Both the position numbers and the translations under genes were made by a program. A stretch of 64,000 bases of DNA from Chryseolinea soli (lineage in GTDB: Bacteria; Bacteroidota; Bacteroidia; Cytophagales; Cyclobacteriaceae), in assembly GCF_003589925.1 (NCBI RefSeq), contig NZ_CP032382.1:3534001-3598000 (forward strand), read 5' to 3'. Of the stretch, positions 24,470 through 33,920 are shown in pieces. Each line of letters opens with the position of its first letter. Position 1 is the first letter of the stretch. The notes under the pieces were generated by a model. It made no database searches, was not told the DNA's origin, and worked only from the letters and a program-made list of their open reading frames with translations.

Positions 24470-26899
24470 TTATTCATTGCGCAGCGCTTCCACCGGATTG
24501 CGAAGGGCCGCTCGAATAGATTCAAAGCTCACCGTGATCAGCGCGATAGCAAGCGCGATTGATCCGCCGGTAACAAAGACCATGATGTTTATCGAAGTCT
24601 TATAGGCGAATCCTTCCAGCCAAAGCACCATTCCATACCACGCCAACGGGATGGCAATGACGATGGCGATGCAAACCAGTTTAGCAAATTCCGACGACAT
24701 GAGCCGCACGATTTGTTGTACGGAGGCGCCCATCACTTTGCGCACACCAATCTCCTTCACGCGGCGTTCGGCGGTGTAGGAAGACAATCCATATAACCCG
24801 AGGCAGCAAAGCACCAGGGCAATACAGGTGAAGGTAACGATGATGCTGGAGGCTTTTTGATCTTCACGATACAGTTTCCCGATGTTTTCATCGAGGAAAG
24901 AATAATCAAAGGGCGTGTCGCTAACAATTTTCTTCCAGCTCTTTTCCAGATTTGCCGTCACGTCAGGAAGCGCGCCGGGGCCAATGTCCACCACCAGGTT
25001 TTCGAAGGCTTCACCACGCTCGACCCTGGGGAGTTTCAGGAAGGCGGGCTCTATAGGTTCGTGCAAGGACATGCGATGAAAGTCCTGCATCACCCCGATG
25101 ATCTCGAACCTCACCAGCGTGCCGTCGGCCTGCTGAAAGAAACTTTGCTCGACTTGTTGGCCGATGGCCTGCGCGGGCGTGAACCCGAGGGCCTTTGCAG
25201 AAGCTTCATTGATGATGATTTTATTTTGATCGCTGGCCAGGTTCGCCGTGAAGGGCCGGCCGGCGACCAGCTTGATGTTCAGCACGTCGTTGAAGTCGTA
25301 GGCTACATCGTTCATGAAATGACCGACGCCTTCTTCACGGGTTTTGCCGGGCCTGAAGAGCACGATGTCGTTCCAATACATGCCCGGGAGATAATCGGCA
25401 CCCGAAACCTTCCGTACCGCGGGCTGCTGCTGATAATTTTGCTTTAGGGCGGCGTATGCCTTGCGGGCGGACTCGGTGCGCAGCGGCACGACAAGTTTTG
25501 CTTTCGTGTCGAAGCCCAGGTTCTTGTTGCGAATGAAAGCCAGTTGCTGCGACACCATGATCATGCCGCATACCAACACGATGGCGATGACGAATTGAAA
25601 TACAACCAAGGCTTTGCGCAGTCCGCCGGAACCGCCGGTGGAGAACCTGTTTTTCAACACGGTTGCGGGTTGAAAGGCCGTGAGATAAAAGGCAGGGTAA
25701 CTCCCTGCCAACAAACCTGTGAGCAGGGTGATGCCCAGCAAGGTGAACAAGAACGACAGTGAAGGCATGGTGTGCAAGGTGATGGACTTACCCACCAGGG
25801 TATTGAACCAGGGGAGGGCTACTTCGATCATGACCAGGCTGATGAGCACCGCCGTGATCACCACAAGCATCGCCTCACCGAGGATCTGGCGGATCAATAC
25901 GCCCCGGAAGGCACCCATCACTTTGCGTACACCAATCTCGGTTGCCCGGCGTGTAGCCCTGGCCGTTGTCAGGTTAATGAAGTTAATACAGGCGATCAGC
26001 AGGACGAAGGCGGCGATAGCGGCGACGATATACACGTACACGATGCGTGGATTTTTATCGACGGACGATCGCAGGTAGATGTCTTTCACAGGCTCCAGGC
26101 TCAGGGTTTTACTAAAACCAAAGGCTTTCATGGCTTCGGCGCCATGACGTGCGAGGACATCATTCATTTTTTTCTCGACGGCGGCAATTTGGCTTCCCGT
26201 CTGAAGCTTCACATACGAAGGCACAAAGTTTTGCCCGGCCCATTCGGGAGAGGTGCGGATAAATTCTGTCCAGCCGCCGCGACTGGACAGTGAAATGATG
26301 AAGTTGGCTTTGATGTGGCTATGTTCCATCTCCTTGACAACGCCCGTGATCCTGTAGTCGCCGCTGGGGCCGCCTTGCGTGATGTTGATCACTTTATCGA
26401 GTGCGCTGCTTTGACCAAAAAGTTTAGCGGCTATTTTTTCGGTGATGACCACCGTGTTGGGGCGGGTCAATGCGTTGCTGGGTGTGCCTTCCACAAAGGT
26501 GAAAGAAAAGAAATCAAACAGCGTCGAGTCGGCCATGTAGCCATCGGTTTCATAGAACGTCTGGTTCTCGAAGCGGATCAGGTTCTCGGTCACGCCTGGG
26601 CTGCTCACGAAACGCAGGCCTTTCTGCACTTCGGGGATCTCGTCGGCCATCGCCATGGCGGTGGGAGGTGAACAAACGCCAAGATCTTCGCTTTGCGCAT
26701 CGCGGGTCAGGTGGCTGACGATGCGGTAGAGCGATTGGACGTCTTTATGTTGTTGGTCATAACGCATTTCATCCTGGATAAAAAGCACCAGCAGCAGACA
26801 GCAGGCCACGCCCACCGCGAGACCGAAGATGGTGATGAACGAATAGGACTTGTGGCGGACCAAATTCCGGAAGGCGAGGAGAAGATGATTCTTTAACAT
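24470..26899 (-). CDS. MacB/FtsX-like ABC transporter permease
   Basis: 809 residues in the usual two-half arrangement: N-terminal helix (FITIFGLAVGVACCLLLVLF) with QDEMRYDQQHKD, periplasmic MacB domain, FtsX helices (EIGVRKVMGAFRGVLIRQIL), second periplasmic domain (KLVVPLRTESARKAY onwards), and the C-terminal FtsX unit (EIGVRKVMGASVQQIVRLMS). Unlike the frameshifted permease at 10106 it has no prefix domain; otherwise they are homologous. The ATPase is not encoded nearby, as is usual for these permeases in Bacteroidota. Substrate unknown; family members export lipoproteins, peptides or drugs, or act as mechanotransmitters. Confidence 0.92.
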   Translation of the reverse strand: MLKNHLLLAFRNLVRHKSYSFITIFGLAVGVACCLLLVLFIQDEMRYDQQHKDVQSLYRIVSHLTRDAQSEDLGVCSPPTAMAMADEIPEVQKGLRFVSSPGVTENLIRFENQTFYETDGYMADSTLFDFFSFTFVEGTPSNALTRPNTVVITEKIAAKLFGQSSALDKVINITQGGPSGDYRITGVVKEMEHSHIKANFIISLSSRGGWTEFIRTSPEWAGQNFVPSYVKLQTGSQIAAVEKKMNDVLARHGAEAMKAFGFSKTLSLEPVKDIYLRSSVDKNPRIVYVYIVAAIAAFVLLIACINFINLTTARATRRATEIGVRKVMGAFRGVLIRQILGEAMLVVITAVLISLVMIEVALPWFNTLVGKSITLHTMPSLSFLFTLLGITLLTGLLAGSYPAFYLTAFQPATVLKNRFSTGGSGGLRKALVVFQFVIAIVLVCGMIMVSQQLAFIRNKNLGFDTKAKLVVPLRTESARKAYAALKQNYQQQPAVRKVSGADYLPGMYWNDIVLFRPGKTREEGVGHFMNDVAYDFNDVLNIKLVAGRPFTANLASDQNKIIINEASAKALGFTPAQAIGQQVEQSFFQQADGTLVRFEIIGVMQDFHRMSLHEPIEPAFLKLPRVERGEAFENLVVDIGPGALPDVTANLEKSWKKIVSDTPFDYSFLDENIGKLYREDQKASSIIVTFTCIALVLCCLGLYGLSSYTAERRVKEIGVRKVMGASVQQIVRLMSSEFAKLVCIAIVIAIPLAWYGMVLWLEGFAYKTSINIMVFVTGGSIALAIALITVSFESIRAALRNPVEALRNE

Positions 26900-27184
26900 A
26901 TGTACGAGGTTGAACTTGCCCCTTCCAATTATGAGGCCAGGAAATTTCGCTCAGGGTAGGCTGGAATCAAAGCCTTCCTATTTCGACGTGATCAATAGCG
27001 GACGACGGTTGTTCGGAAAAAAGGCATTCGGAAACAGGATCCCGTCAAAAAGAATTCGCTAAAACACAGATAAATACTGGCCCCGCTGCAGGTGCTTGCC
27101 CTTTGGTTAATTTAATTTAACAGCGATATTGTACCGCGTTAAAAAAACGCGCTCCAACATCAACCAAAAACCCGATTCAAAACA

Positions 27185-28597
27185 ATGCAAGGCAACGCAT
27201 ACATTTTAGGCATGGTAGGCCTCGGAACCATGGGCCGCAACCTGCTGCTCAACATGGCCGACCACGGTTTCAAAGTGGCAGGCTATGATAAAGACGCCAC
27301 CAAAGTAGAGCTTCTGGGCAAAGAAGCTGTCCAGGGCGACGTGAAGGGATTCACTTCCCTGACCGACTTCATCCAAAACCTGCAGCGTCCCCGCGCGGTC
27401 ATGCTGCTGGTTCCGGCCGGTAAGATCGTTGACAGCGCCATTGCCGACCTCGCGCCGTTGCTGGACAAGGGTGACCTCATCATCGACGGTGGTAACTCTC
27501 ATTTTTCAGATACAAACCGTAGGGCCGAAGAACTCAAAGCGAAGGGACTTCACTTTTTTGGTATGGGCGTTTCCGGCGGCGAAGAAGGTGCGCGCAAAGG
27601 ACCCAGCATGATGCCCGGCGGCGACCCGCAGGCCTATAAAGTGGTGCAACCCATTTTCGAGGCCATTGCCGCAAAAGTGAAAGGCGAACCCTGTGTGACC
27701 TATATCGGTCCCGGATCGGCCGGACATTTTGTGAAAATGGTTCACAACGGCATTGAATATGCGCTCATGCAATTGATCGCGGAAACGTATGAAGTGATGC
27801 AAAAGGGAATAGGCCTGTCCGGCGAAGAAATTCACGCCACCTTCAAAAAATGGAACGCAGGCCGTCTCCAGTCTTTTCTCATCGAGATCACCCGCGACAT
27901 TTTTGCATTCCGCGAGCCTGGGGTGGACCACTTACTGCTCGAAGACATCAAGGACGAAGCGCGCTCCAAAGGCACGGGCAAATGGACCTCGCAGGTCGCC
28001 ATGGACTTGCAGCTTCCTATTCCCACCATCGACACCGCCGTGGCCATGCGCGACCTCTCCAAATACAAGACCATGCGTGTAGCCGCCTCGCGTGTTTATA
28101 AGGACCCGAAGCGCAACGAAGCGCACATCCAAAAAAGTCTCACGGCGCTGGAAGAAGCCTTATATTTTAGCACGGTCATCGCCTATGCGCAAGGCATGCA
28201 TTTGCTTTCGCAAGCGTCCAAGGAATTTGGCTATGCGCTGCAGATGGAAAAGATCGCGTTGATCTGGCGTGGAGGCTGCATCATCCGCTCTACTTTCCTG
28301 GAGGACATTTACCAGGCCTATAAAAAGAACAACGCCCTGGAGCACCTGTTGCTGGACGCCGGCATCGCCAAAAAAGTGAACGGGGCCACGGCCGGTATGC
28401 GTAGCGTTGTTTCTTCCGCGGCCGCCGCCGGCATCGCCGCCCCCGCCTATGCCGCATCGCTCAGCTATTTCGACACCTTCCGCAGCGCCCGCATGCCGTC
28501 CAACCTGATCCAGGCGCAACGGGATTATTTTGGAGCCCACACCTACGAACGAAACGGCAAGGAAGGCGTGTTTCATACCCAGTGGTTCAAGAAGTAA
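27185..28597 (+). CDS. gnd: 6-phosphogluconate dehydrogenase (NADP, decarboxylating)
   Basis: 470 residues, full length for the dimeric enzyme. It converts 6-phosphogluconate to ribulose 5-phosphate with NADP reduction. NADP-binding GLGTMGRNLLLNMADHGFKV at about 12-31; substrate motif GVSGGEEGARKGPSMMPGG; catalytic Lys and Asn in HFVKMVHNGIEYALMQLIAE; C-terminal QRDYFGAHTYER. It is the first gene of an oxidative pentose phosphate operon: zwf begins 40 bases later and pgl overlaps zwf. Upstream a short hairpin (CGCGTT / AACGCG, 27135-27151) lies in the leader. Confidence 0.97.
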   Translation: MQGNAYILGMVGLGTMGRNLLLNMADHGFKVAGYDKDATKVELLGKEAVQGDVKGFTSLTDFIQNLQRPRAVMLLVPAGKIVDSAIADLAPLLDKGDLIIDGGNSHFSDTNRRAEELKAKGLHFFGMGVSGGEEGARKGPSMMPGGDPQAYKVVQPIFEAIAAKVKGEPCVTYIGPGSAGHFVKMVHNGIEYALMQLIAETYEVMQKGIGLSGEEIHATFKKWNAGRLQSFLIEITRDIFAFREPGVDHLLLEDIKDEARSKGTGKWTSQVAMDLQLPIPTIDTAVAMRDLSKYKTMRVAASRVYKDPKRNEAHIQKSLTALEEALYFSTVIAYAQGMHLLSQASKEFGYALQMEKIALIWRGGCIIRSTFLEDIYQAYKKNNALEHLLLDAGIAKKVNGATAGMRSVVSSAAAAGIAAPAYAASLSYFDTFRSARMPSNLIQAQRDYFGAHTYERNGKEGVFHTQWFKK

Positions 28598-28637
28598 GAC
28601 GATCCTTGTTATTGAAGACCCAACCCATACTATTCGC

Positions 28638-30170
28638 ATGAGTGCAACCGCAGATTCATCCAAAACACATCCTACCATCTTTTTTATTTTCGGCGGCACA
28701 GGCGACCTCACGTCGCGCAAGCTGGTGCCGGCCTTGTTCAATCTTTTCCTGGATGGCTGGATGCCCAAGCACCTCGCCATCGTGGCCATGGGGCGCACCG
28801 CATTCACCGACGACCAATTCCGGGAAGAGCTCTTGAAAGACATCAACCAATTCTCGCGCCGCGGCAAAGCCGACAAAGCGAAGTGGGATGCTTTTTCGAA
28901 GAGTGTATATTTCCAGGTGTCCGACATAAACAATACCGCCACCTACGAAGAGCAGGCCGCGCGCATTGCCAAGTTTACCCAGGAAGCGGGTGTGGCACCC
29001 AATGTGATCTACTACCTGGCCGTGGCCCCGCGTTTCTTTAGCACCATCACGGAAAATCTTTCCCGCCATAAGTTGGCGGCCGACGCCGAGCGAACACGGA
29101 TCGTTATTGAGAAACCGTTTGGTCACGACCTGGAATCCGCAAAGGAATTGAATAAGCAATTGTGCAGCATTTTTTCCGAGCGGCAGATCTATCGCATCGA
29201 TCATTACCTCGGAAAAGAAACCGTACAAAATATTCTGGCCTTCCGCTTTGCCAACTCCATCTTCGAGCCGCTGTGGAACCGGAACAACATCGACCACGTG
29301 CAGATCTCCGTCACCGAACAACTCGGTATGGGGAACCGCGGCGGATACTATGATGAAGCCGGCGCCATGCGCGACATGATCCAGAACCACATTCTCCAAC
29401 TGTTGTGTCTGGTGGCCATGGAGCCACCGGTTAGCTTCCAGGCCGACGAGGTGCGAAACCGGAAAGTAGATGTGTTGAACTCCGTTCGGAAATTTTCACC
29501 GGAAGACATCCAGCGCAATACGGTGCGTGGACAGTATAGCAAAGGATGGATCGAAGGCAAGGAAGTGCCCGGCTATCGCGAGGAGCAAGGTGTGAACCCG
29601 CAATCCAATACCGAGACCTTCGCGGCGATTAAATTCTTTGTAGACAACTGGCGCTGGCATGGCGTGCCGTTCTATTTGCGGACGGGAAAACGAATGCATC
29701 AGTCATCGTCGGTGATCACCATTCAGTTTAAGGATGTGCCCCACATGATCTTTCCGTCTGAAGCGGTGGAAGGATGGCAGCAGAACCGGCTCATCATCAG
29801 CATCCAACCGGAAATGAGTGTTCGTCTGCAAGTGCAGGCCAAACGCCCGGGTTTGGAGATGGCGCTGAATCCGGTTGATATGATCTTTGATTACAACGGT
29901 ACGTATACTGGCGACACACCGGAAGCCTACGAAACTTTGTTGCTGGATACCATGCTGGGCGATCAAACCTTGTTCATGCGAGGCGACCAGGTGGAAGCCG
30001 CGTGGGATTTGCTGATGCCTATACTGAATGCGTGGTCGGGCAAAAAGAGTCTCAGCTTCCCGAACTATTCCGCCGACTCGTGGGGACCGGAAACAGCCGA
30101 AGCCCTCATTGCACGGGATGGATTCCATTGGTTCACGCTGCCGTTGAAAAATAATGGTCATCATGGATAG
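28638..30170 (+). CDS. zwf: Glucose-6-phosphate 1-dehydrogenase
   Basis: 510 residues from ATG 28638 (MSATADSSKTHP); the frame extends further upstream but that part overlaps gnd. It oxidises glucose 6-phosphate to 6-phosphogluconolactone with NADP. Nucleotide-binding IFGGTGDLTSRKLVPALF, the signature RIDHYLGKETVQNILAFRF containing the catalytic His, and VIEKPFGHD. The length is normal. It is the middle gene of the gnd-zwf-pgl operon and overlaps the start of pgl by eight bases, suggesting coupled translation. Confidence 0.97.
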   Translation: MSATADSSKTHPTIFFIFGGTGDLTSRKLVPALFNLFLDGWMPKHLAIVAMGRTAFTDDQFREELLKDINQFSRRGKADKAKWDAFSKSVYFQVSDINNTATYEEQAARIAKFTQEAGVAPNVIYYLAVAPRFFSTITENLSRHKLAADAERTRIVIEKPFGHDLESAKELNKQLCSIFSERQIYRIDHYLGKETVQNILAFRFANSIFEPLWNRNNIDHVQISVTEQLGMGNRGGYYDEAGAMRDMIQNHILQLLCLVAMEPPVSFQADEVRNRKVDVLNSVRKFSPEDIQRNTVRGQYSKGWIEGKEVPGYREEQGVNPQSNTETFAAIKFFVDNWRWHGVPFYLRTGKRMHQSSSVITIQFKDVPHMIFPSEAVEGWQQNRLIISIQPEMSVRLQVQAKRPGLEMALNPVDMIFDYNGTYTGDTPEAYETLLLDTMLGDQTLFMRGDQVEAAWDLLMPILNAWSGKKSLSFPNYSADSWGPETAEALIARDGFHWFTLPLKNNGHHG

Positions 30171-30897
30171 GCATACCCTGCGCATCCTGAAAACCCCAGA
30201 CCTGGTCATCGAGGCGCTGGCCGAGTTTGTGGTGGAAGAAGCGCGCCGCGCGATTCGTGAACACGGAAGATTTTCGCTGGTGTTGTCGGGCGGAAGCTCA
30301 CCAAAAAAATTGTTCGCGCTCCTGGCTTCGGCCGCCTACCGCGACCGGTTGGAATGGGATAGATTGTTTTTCTTTTTTGGAGACGAGCGCTACGTCCCCG
30401 CCGATCATGCCGACAGCAACTATCGCATGGCGCGCGAAACGCTTTTTGACCCGATGAAGACCACCCCAGGCCAGGTATTCCGGATGAATACCGACCTCTC
30501 CCCCGTGGAGGCCGCGCTGGCCTATGAACGCGATCTGCGGGCGTACTTCGGTGACCGCCCCATGCGTTTCGACCTGGTGCTATTGGGGTTGGGAGATGAT
30601 GCGCACACAGCTTCCTTGTTTCCCCACACGAAGGTGTTGCACGAAAAAGAAGCTCTGGTGAAGGAAGTATATGTCGAGAAGGTAAAAATGTTTCGTCTCA
30701 CCTTGACGGCACGCGCCATCAACTGCGCCAGCAACGTGGCGTTCCTGGTGTTTGGCGAAAGCAAAGCCAACGCGCTGTATCACGTCCTGAAGGGAGAGCG
30801 GAATGTGGATGAATATCCCGCGCAAAGCATACAACCCGAGCAAGGCAGGCTATTTTGGTTTTTGGATGAGGCCGCCGCAGCGAAGCTAAACGCTTGA
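30163..30897 (+). CDS. pgl: 6-phosphogluconolactonase
   Basis: 244 residues from ATG 30163 (MDRHTLRILKTPDLVIE); an ATG three codons earlier (30154) is also in frame. DevB/SOL-type lactonase of the glucosamine-6-phosphate isomerase fold. Motifs: LVLSGGSSPKKLFALLAS, FFFGDERYVPADHADSNYRM and LGLGDDAHTASLFP. It hydrolyses 6-phosphogluconolactone and so completes the oxidative branch together with zwf and gnd encoded directly upstream. The start overlaps the last eight bases of zwf. Confidence 0.95.
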   Translation: MDRHTLRILKTPDLVIEALAEFVVEEARRAIREHGRFSLVLSGGSSPKKLFALLASAAYRDRLEWDRLFFFFGDERYVPADHADSNYRMARETLFDPMKTTPGQVFRMNTDLSPVEAALAYERDLRAYFGDRPMRFDLVLLGLGDDAHTASLFPHTKVLHEKEALVKEVYVEKVKMFRLTLTARAINCASNVAFLVFGESKANALYHVLKGERNVDEYPAQSIQPEQGRLFWFLDEAAAAKLNA

Positions 30898-31037
30898 CGA
30901 GGCGTGTTAGGATCATTTCTCAATTGATTAGTAGACTCATTTCATTTATTTGCCTGAGCAACCTAATCCATCCCGTTGCGTGACGTAAAGGGAGGATTTC
31001 CAGAATCATCATCTTGTACCCATAATCACCCTGGATA

Positions 31038-31940
31038 ATGAAGAGCGCCCTGGCATTAACAGCAACAATTTTTTTATCGACGTTGATGGCACACGATGTC
31101 GATGCCCAAAATGCGCGTCTAAGAGACGAAATAGCACGCATAACCGCATCCGTTTCAGCAGATGTGGGTGTAGCCGTGCTGAACATGGACACGGGCGACA
31201 CACTGACCTTGCATGGCCGGGGCCATTTCCCAATGCAGAGCGTTTTCAAGTTCCCACTGGCCATCATGGTTTTGCACGAGGTCGACAAAGGAACGTTGGC
31301 GCTCGATCAGAAGATCCACCTGCGGAAGGAAGATATGCTGCTCAACACCTGGAGCCCGATGGCGGAGAAATACCCGGAGGGCAATGTGGATCTCGCCCTT
31401 TCGGAGATTCTTCGCTACACCGTTTCGCAAAGCGACAACAGCGGATGCGATGTGTTGTTTCGTCTGATGGGAGGCCCAAAAAAGGTGAATGACTTCCTTC
31501 GTGGTCTCGGGATAACACAGATCACTATTGCCGCCACGGAGACAGAAATGCATCAGGCCTGGCCGGTGCAATTCACGAATTGGTGCGAACCCGTTGCGAT
31601 GGTGGCGTTGCTAAAACAATTTGACCGGGGAAACATTTTGTCGCCCACCAGTCGCGAGTTTCTTTGGAAAATTATGGTGGAAACTTCTACCGGCCCCAAG
31701 CGTATAAAAGGTTTGTTACCTGAAGGAACGGTGGTGGCTCATAAAACAGGTACAGGAGACTACAACGCGGAGGGCGTACTGGGTGCTATGAACGATGCCG
31801 GCATCATCGTGCTTCCGGGTGGATCGCACGTGGCGGTCGTTGTTTATATTTCACAGACGAAAGAAAAGGACATACCCAGACTGGAGTTGGTCATCGCACA
31901 AATTTCACGCGTCGTATACGACCAGTACACAAAACAGTAA
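31038..31940 (+). CDS. Class A beta-lactamase (subclass A2-like)
   Basis: 300 residues with a signal peptide (SALALTATIFLSTLMAHDVD). Active-site motifs are all present: S68-V-F-K71, S132-D-N134, the Glu in ATETEMHQ (E168, corresponding to Ambler Glu166) and K236-T-G. The His two residues after E170 position fits the PER/CblA/CepA-like A2 group found in Bacteroidota, where Ambler 170 is His rather than Asn. The enzyme hydrolyses beta-lactams in the periplasm; its spectrum cannot be read off. It stands 140 bases after the pentose phosphate operon and 20 bases before a methyltransferase gene, probably as an intrinsic chromosomal gene; no mobility genes are adjacent. Confidence 0.93.
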   Translation: MKSALALTATIFLSTLMAHDVDAQNARLRDEIARITASVSADVGVAVLNMDTGDTLTLHGRGHFPMQSVFKFPLAIMVLHEVDKGTLALDQKIHLRKEDMLLNTWSPMAEKYPEGNVDLALSEILRYTVSQSDNSGCDVLFRLMGGPKKVNDFLRGLGITQITIAATETEMHQAWPVQFTNWCEPVAMVALLKQFDRGNILSPTSREFLWKIMVETSTGPKRIKGLLPEGTVVAHKTGTGDYNAEGVLGAMNDAGIIVLPGGSHVAVVVYISQTKEKDIPRLELVIAQISRVVYDQYTKQ

Positions 31941-31960
31941 AACGATCAAGATTCAAAATC

Positions 31961-32587
31961 ATGAATACACAGCAAGCCTACAACCAGTGGGCCTCTCAAT
32001 ACGACACCAACCTAAACCGGACCCGCGACCTGGAAGGAAAAGCCCTGCGCGAGATGCTGTCGCAGTTTTCGATAGAGCAGTGCCTGGAGATCGGTTGTGG
32101 CACGGGAAAGAATACGGAATGGCTGATCAAAAAAGCAAAACACATCACCGCCGTCGACCTTTCCGAAAACATGCTGGCAAAAGCAAAGGAGAAGATCACC
32201 TCCAACAGCGTCCGGTTTTTGCAGGCCGACATTACGAAGCCCTGGGGCTTCGGCAGTGGATCGTACGACCTGGTAACCTTCAGCCTCGTGTTGGAACATA
32301 TTCACCAGCTCGATTTCGTCTTTCAAGAAACAGCGGCTGCGCTGAAGACGGGTGGATACGTGTACATTGGCGAACTTCATCCCTTCAAACAATATTCCGG
32401 AAGCAAAGCGCGCTTTGAAACCGAGCAAGGACTGCAGGTGGTGGAATGTTTCAATCATCACGTTTCCGATTTCATTCAAGGTGCCAAACGATATGGACTC
32501 ACCACGGTGGAGTTGAATGAGTATTTCGATGACGACAACCGGGACGAACTGCCAAGGATCTTGACGCTTTTATTGAGAAAGAATTAA
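31961..32587 (+). CDS. Class I SAM-dependent methyltransferase
   Basis: 208 residues. Rossmann-fold methyltransferase of the UbiE/BioC-like group: motif I CLEIGCGTGKNTEWLI at about 41-56, ITAVDLSENMLAKAKEKI (motif post-I), YDLVTFSLVLEHIHQLDFVF (motif II region) and GGYVYIGELHPFKQYS (motif III). N-terminal YNQWASQYDTNLNR is typical. Substrate unknown. It begins 20 bases after the beta-lactamase stop, so the two are probably co-transcribed; a functional link is not apparent. Confidence 0.9.
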   Translation: MNTQQAYNQWASQYDTNLNRTRDLEGKALREMLSQFSIEQCLEIGCGTGKNTEWLIKKAKHITAVDLSENMLAKAKEKITSNSVRFLQADITKPWGFGSGSYDLVTFSLVLEHIHQLDFVFQETAAALKTGGYVYIGELHPFKQYSGSKARFETEQGLQVVECFNHHVSDFIQGAKRYGLTTVELNEYFDDDNRDELPRILTLLLRKN

Positions 32588-32800
32588 GACAGTCTGGCGG
32601 AGCCACAGGAGCTGACGCGAGCGTTTCTTTTTAACCGGATCGTCTGTTAGGGTGACCGCTAACGCACACCCTTAATCGCAATTGTGGACATGCTGCGAGT
32701 ATCCCAGCCCTTGAATTGGGGTGGACGGCCCGTTTTTTTGGGTGGCATGCCGATTGTCATATCCCCGCTGTTCATCAACCTAACGATCCCGTTTACGCTT

Positions 32801-33769
32801 ATGAAACTCTCCCTACCCCTCATCACGGCCTGTCTGTTCGCGGTCTCCGTTTGCATGGCACAAGACCCCGAATATTCTTTCAAGGAAATTTATAAAGTAT
32901 CCACCCCAGCCCAGCTCTCCATTTCCTCTTCCGATGGCAATATCGAAGTGCTGCCATCGCAAGGAAACGCCATTGAAGTGTTTTTCCAGGTGAAGAAAGG
33001 CAACAATGTGCTCAAGATCTCAAAGGCGGAGTTGAGCAAGGAATTGAAATTGACGATCGAGACCACCGCCAACAGCGTCGCCATCGACGTAGAATACCCG
33101 CCCAGCACATGGACCTTTGGTTTCAACGACCGCATGCGCGTGAACTTCAGGGTGCTGGTGCCCACACAAACCGCCTGTGACTTGCGTTCATCAGACGGGA
33201 ACATTGCATTGTCGGGTGTGACGGCCAACCAGAGATGCAAAACCAGCGACGGCGACATTCGCGTGAGCTCCATTAAAGGCGATGTGTTCGGAAGAACTTC
33301 CGACGGCAACATCCACGTGACCCAGGTGACCGGCGCCATCGATATGAAAACCAGCGACGGCAATATCCGCCTGGAAAACATCGCCGGCAATGCCACCGTG
33401 GGTACCAGCGACGGCAACATCAGCATCACAAAAGCCAAGGGCGAAATTTCCACCAGCACCTCCGACGGCGATATTTCTTTCCGGGAGATCGCCGGCTCAT
33501 TTAGTGGTTCCACATCCGACGGCAATGTGAAGGGAGATATGATCGAACTGCAAAAGAGTCTCACCGTGCGCACCAGCGACGGCAACATCGATATCAGCAT
33601 CCCGGATCATCTCGGTCTCGACCTCGACGTGAAAGGCGAGTCGCTGCATGTGCCCTTGACAAACTTCTCGGGAACATCTGATGAAAAAGTGATCCGTGGT
33701 AAATCCAACGGAGGCGGTATTGCTGTCAACCTGTCGTCTAACGGTGGAGTTTCGTTAACCTATCGATAG
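32801..33769 (+). CDS. DUF4097 beta-solenoid exported protein
   Basis: 322 residues from ATG 32801 (MKLSLPLITACLFAVSVCMA, signal peptide); the upstream in-frame stretch lacks coding character. The mature protein belongs to the DUF4097 (putative adhesin) family. From about residue 42 it contains nine SDGN/D units: SSSDGNIEV, RSSDGNIAL, KTSDGDIRV, RTSDGNIHV, KTSDGNIRL, GTSDGNISI, STSDGDISF, STSDGNVKG, RTSDGNIDI. The central units recur every 18 residues, as expected for a right-handed beta-helix with one Asp-Gly-Asn turn per coil. The family is common in bacteria, often near anti-sigma or stress genes, with no proven activity. A strong terminator follows. Confidence 0.9.
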   Translation: MKLSLPLITACLFAVSVCMAQDPEYSFKEIYKVSTPAQLSISSSDGNIEVLPSQGNAIEVFFQVKKGNNVLKISKAELSKELKLTIETTANSVAIDVEYPPSTWTFGFNDRMRVNFRVLVPTQTACDLRSSDGNIALSGVTANQRCKTSDGDIRVSSIKGDVFGRTSDGNIHVTQVTGAIDMKTSDGNIRLENIAGNATVGTSDGNISITKAKGEISTSTSDGDISFREIAGSFSGSTSDGNVKGDMIELQKSLTVRTSDGNIDISIPDHLGLDLDVKGESLHVPLTNFSGTSDEKVIRGKSNGGGIAVNLSSNGGVSLTYR

Positions 33770-33845
33770 GGAAGTTATTCAAGAAGGAATGCCAGCCTCG
33801 GCGGTTGTGCCGTCGTCGGTGTTCTTTACAAACATGCTCCTCACG

Positions 33846-33879
33846 CCTGTTGGTGTTCTTCGCCAACAGGTTTTTTTTT
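33846..33879 (+). terminator. Rho-independent terminator
   Basis: 8-bp perfect stem CCTGTTGG / CCAACAGG, nine-base loop, then nine T residues; 76 bases after the DUF4097 stop. Confidence 0.93.
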
Positions 33880-33920
33880 CTCCGTACCGATGGGTTTTCT
33901 TCACCTGCGGGTTTCTTCCA

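Noticed and set aside
27135..27151. Terminator before gnd (CGCGTT / AACGCG)
   Set aside because: Only six pairs and not followed by a T-run; it lies in the leader of gnd.
32926..33597. CRISPR-like array from regularly spaced repeats
   Set aside because: The repeats are codons of SDGN units in a continuous coding frame.
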